NCBI RefSeq assembly: GCF_001010805.1
Contig: NZ_CP011477.1
Location: 3,218,501-3,282,500, forward strand
Reading direction: 5' to 3'
Origin: Spongiibacter sp. IMCC21906
GTDB lineage: Bacteria > Pseudomonadota > Gammaproteobacteria > Pseudomonadales > Spongiibacteraceae
DNA length: 64,000 bases
Shown in pieces: positions 62,215 to 64,000 of this stretch. A program made the translations under genes and the position numbers. Below the pieces are notes generated by a model that had not been told where the DNA came from, made no database searches, and was given only the letters and a program-made list of their open reading frames with translations. Each line of letters opens with the position of its first letter. Within the stretch, counting starts at the first letter, position 1.

Positions 62215-63360
62215 GGAAGGTCTGCACAACCTCCCTCGTTCATAAAAATACCGCTAAAAATACGCGTTAGTTTCTTGGGCCGCGGTGATTCTCAGCTTTT
62301 CCCGGCCTGTAACCAGCCATTTGGCTGATTACAGGCGCACCTTCCCTACGAAGGCAGATATTTCTCCGCTCTCAGCAGGTTGGTAAACGCCGAGAGGACA
62401 TACAGGCGATTGGTGTTTTTCGCCAGTCCACGGTAGCGAACCTTCCCATAACCAAACTGCTGTTTGATCGTCCGGAACGGATGCTCGACTTTCGCACGCA
62501 CGCTGGCCTTTATTCCCTCCAGCATTTCCTGTAGCTGGTCAGCCAGCTTGCGCCGGGTGCCGGGGCGTAGCGCGATACGCCAATCGACATCCCGATCTTT
62601 AAACTCATCTCGCTTATGGATGCCGGTATAACCCGCATCACCCCAGACCCGCTGCTCTTCTCCGTGAAGAAGCTGATCTGCCGCAGTGAGATCATGCACA
62701 TTCGCGGCTGTGGTCTCGATGCTGTGAATCAAGCCGTCCCGGTCATCCACGCCAATATGCATCTTCATGCCAAAGTGCCATTCATTGCCTTTCTTTGTCT
62801 GGTGCATCTCCGGATCCCGCTCCCCGTCCTGATTCTTGGTTGAGCTGGGCGCGGCGATAATCGTGGCATCAACAATGGTGCCTTCACGCATCATCAGACC
62901 CTGCTGGCGCAGCTGGGCGCTCACGGTATCGAAGATCACTTTGCCCAATTTGTAGCGTTCTAAAAAATGACGGAAGCGGAGAATGGTGCTTTCATCCGGT
63001 AGCCGATCAGACAAACGGAGCCCGGCAAAGCGGCGCATCGACTCGATCTCGTACAGGGCATCCTCCATCGCCGGATCACTGAGGTTGTAGAACAGCTGCA
63101 GGCAGTGAACCCGAAGCATTATCGCCAGCGGGTACGGCGGATTCCCGTTCTCACCCTTGGGATAGTGCTTGCGGAGCTTCTTCTCCAGCTTGGCCCAGGG
63201 AATCAAGCCATCCATTTTCTCGAGGAACAGCTCCCGCCGCGTCTTGCGCTTCTTGTTTTGGTATTCGGCTTCGGCGAAAGTCAGTTGGCTCATGCTATAT
63301 TCCGGTTGAAATGGGTCATCACGAAATTATCTCAAATTTTCGAGGTTGTGCAGAGGTTCC
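62215..63360 (-). mobile_element. IS5-family insertion sequence, complete
   Basis: 1146 bp. Terminal inverted repeats GGAAGGTCTGCACAACCTC (62215-62233) and, read inward from the right end, GGAACCTCTGCACAACCTC (63342-63360) match at 17 of 19. A 4-bp target duplication CTAG flanks both ends (62211-62214, 63361-63364), the usual YTAR target of the IS5 group. One intact transposase gene. It separates the PAS kinase from the sensor gene downstream and appears to break only intergenic DNA. Confidence 0.92.
62346..63293 (-). CDS. IS5-family transposase
   Basis: 315 residues, full length. N-terminal DUF772-type region (NGNPPYPLAIMLRVHCLQLF) and DDE catalytic domain: Asp in EGTIVDATIIAAPSSTKNQD, Asp in VWGDAGYTGIHKRDEFKDRD, Glu in KVEHPFRTIKQQFGYGKVRY. 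IS5-group DDE(YREK). No frameshift, so it may be active. Confidence 0.93.
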   Translation of the reverse strand: MSQLTFAEAEYQNKKRKTRRELFLEKMDGLIPWAKLEKKLRKHYPKGENGNPPYPLAIMLRVHCLQLFYNLSDPAMEDALYEIESMRRFAGLRLSDRLPDESTILRFRHFLERYKLGKVIFDTVSAQLRQQGLMMREGTIVDATIIAAPSSTKNQDGERDPEMHQTKKGNEWHFGMKMHIGVDDRDGLIHSIETTAANVHDLTAADQLLHGEEQRVWGDAGYTGIHKRDEFKDRDVDWRIALRPGTRRKLADQLQEMLEGIKASVRAKVEHPFRTIKQQFGYGKVRYRGLAKNTNRLYVLSAFTNLLRAEKYLPS

Positions 63361-63453
63361 CTAGTTCCAGGTATTGTGCTGCGGCAGCCCTCAGCACAAA
63401 AAGCTGTGACGCCACACTGACAAGCCCTTCAATAACAAAGACTTCCGGTAACC

Positions 63454-64000
63454 ATGAGGAAAAATGTGAGCCCTCCCCCCGTTAAGCGGCTGCGAAGAAT
63501 TTTTCCGCAAATTCTGGTTCCAATACTGCTACTGCTGATTGCCAGTAATCTGCTGATCTTGGCCACTACCTATATCGCACTGGACCAGGAACTCCACAAC
63601 AAAGACGATCGCTTATTGCTTACCGAGGCTGAAAAACTCTCCCAGCAATTTCAAAATGTGATACAAAAATTACCCATTGATGCCCGCCAAGCCAGCGGCT
63701 TTCCTGCGCTGGAAGGGGTCATTCGAGCAGAAACCGAGGCTCAATACGCCCATGAACTTAAGGATTGGGAGGCGCGACTAGCGCAATTATTTACCGGCAT
63801 GTTACGCGCCAACCCCGCCCTCTCCCAAGTGCGCCTTATTCATAACACTGGGCAAGAACGTGTCCGGGTAGACCGCTATAACGAAGGCGGCCGCATCCAA
63901 CGAGTTCCCAATTCCAAGCTGCAAAACAAAGGGGGCAGACAATACTTTACTGACACCATCAGCCTTGCTGCAGACGAGCACTACCTCTCCAAGATCGAAC
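63454..64000 (+). CDS. Membrane sensor protein, N-terminal part (3' end outside window)
   Basis: 182 codons, open to the window edge. A basic start (MRKNVSPPPVKRLRRIF) precedes a membrane helix (about 18-41, FPQILVPILLLLIASNLLIL) and a periplasmic region of at least 140 residues with GMLRANPALSQVRLIHNTGQ and FTDTISLAADEHYLSKIE. That pattern is typical of a periplasmic double-Cache sensor. The effector domain (histidine kinase, GGDEF or methyl-accepting) is not in view. Confidence 0.75.
   Translation, partial: MRKNVSPPPVKRLRRIFPQILVPILLLLIASNLLILATTYIALDQELHNKDDRLLLTEAEKLSQQFQNVIQKLPIDARQASGFPALEGVIRAETEAQYAHELKDWEARLAQLFTGMLRANPALSQVRLIHNTGQERVRVDRYNEGGRIQRVPNSKLQNKGGRQYFTDTISLAADEHYLSKIE

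Overview
The window looks like chromosome of a Gammaproteobacterium. The gene order orn / queG / nnr / tsaE / amiB / mutL / miaA / hfq / hflX / hflK / hflC / DUF2065 / hisZ / purA, with rsgA and psd beside it, is the conserved gammaproteobacterial supercluster. TonB-dependent transport, DMT export, GMC oxidoreductase and aromatic ring-opening genes fit a marine-type heterotroph such as the Cellvibrionales/Spongiibacteraceae. That taxon is an inference from gene content; no rRNA or tRNA gene was seen.

Layout. About 1-5.7 kb is the decayed end of an integrative and conjugative element (ICE): a TraG-N-like conjugation protein cut by the window edge, a DUF3742 membrane protein, a FitAB-type toxin-antitoxin pair with a clear palindromic operator, and a MobH relaxase. 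These are followed by debris: the C-terminus of a cyclic-peptide/siderophore ABC exporter and a tyrosine recombinase broken by frameshifts and an internal deletion. About 5.7-9.6 kb is an accessory junction with a LysR regulator, an XRE regulator, a headless LysR fragment and an IS110-family element of the IS1111 type, whose long 3' end probably encodes a target-guiding seekRNA/bridge RNA. From 9.7 to 42.9 kb is a mixed chromosomal region. It holds glucokinase, a kinase with an ethylene-receptor-like sensor, an envelope-stress block (lipocalin, Pmp3, YqjK/E/D, DUF1328, CsbD, BON protein), lipid genes, a GMC oxidoreductase, a DODA dioxygenase, the DUF3348-DUF802-OmpA-DUF2894 operon, nsrR with its own operator, several secreted proteins of unknown role, and a surface lipoprotein/TonB receptor operon with a candidate Pho box. 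From 43 to 61 kb is the conserved housekeeping supercluster. From 61 to 64 kb are a PAS histidine kinase, an intact IS5-family copy with CTAG duplications, and the start of another membrane sensor.

How the genes work together. The relaxase, TraG-N protein and DUF3742 protein belonged to one conjugation module, now lacking a working integrase next to it. The DUF3348 operon pairs a MotA/TolQ/ExbB-like channel carrying a very long coiled-coil tail with a MotB/OmpA-like peptidoglycan-binding partner. This is the membrane-motor layout of ZorAB but with two unknown partner proteins in place of Zorya effectors; it is the best candidate here for an uncharacterised system. The supercluster divides into transcription units: nnr-tsaE-amiB-mutL-miaA overlap head to tail, hfq-hflX-hflK-hflC ends at a strong terminator, and DUF2065-hisZ-purA follows.
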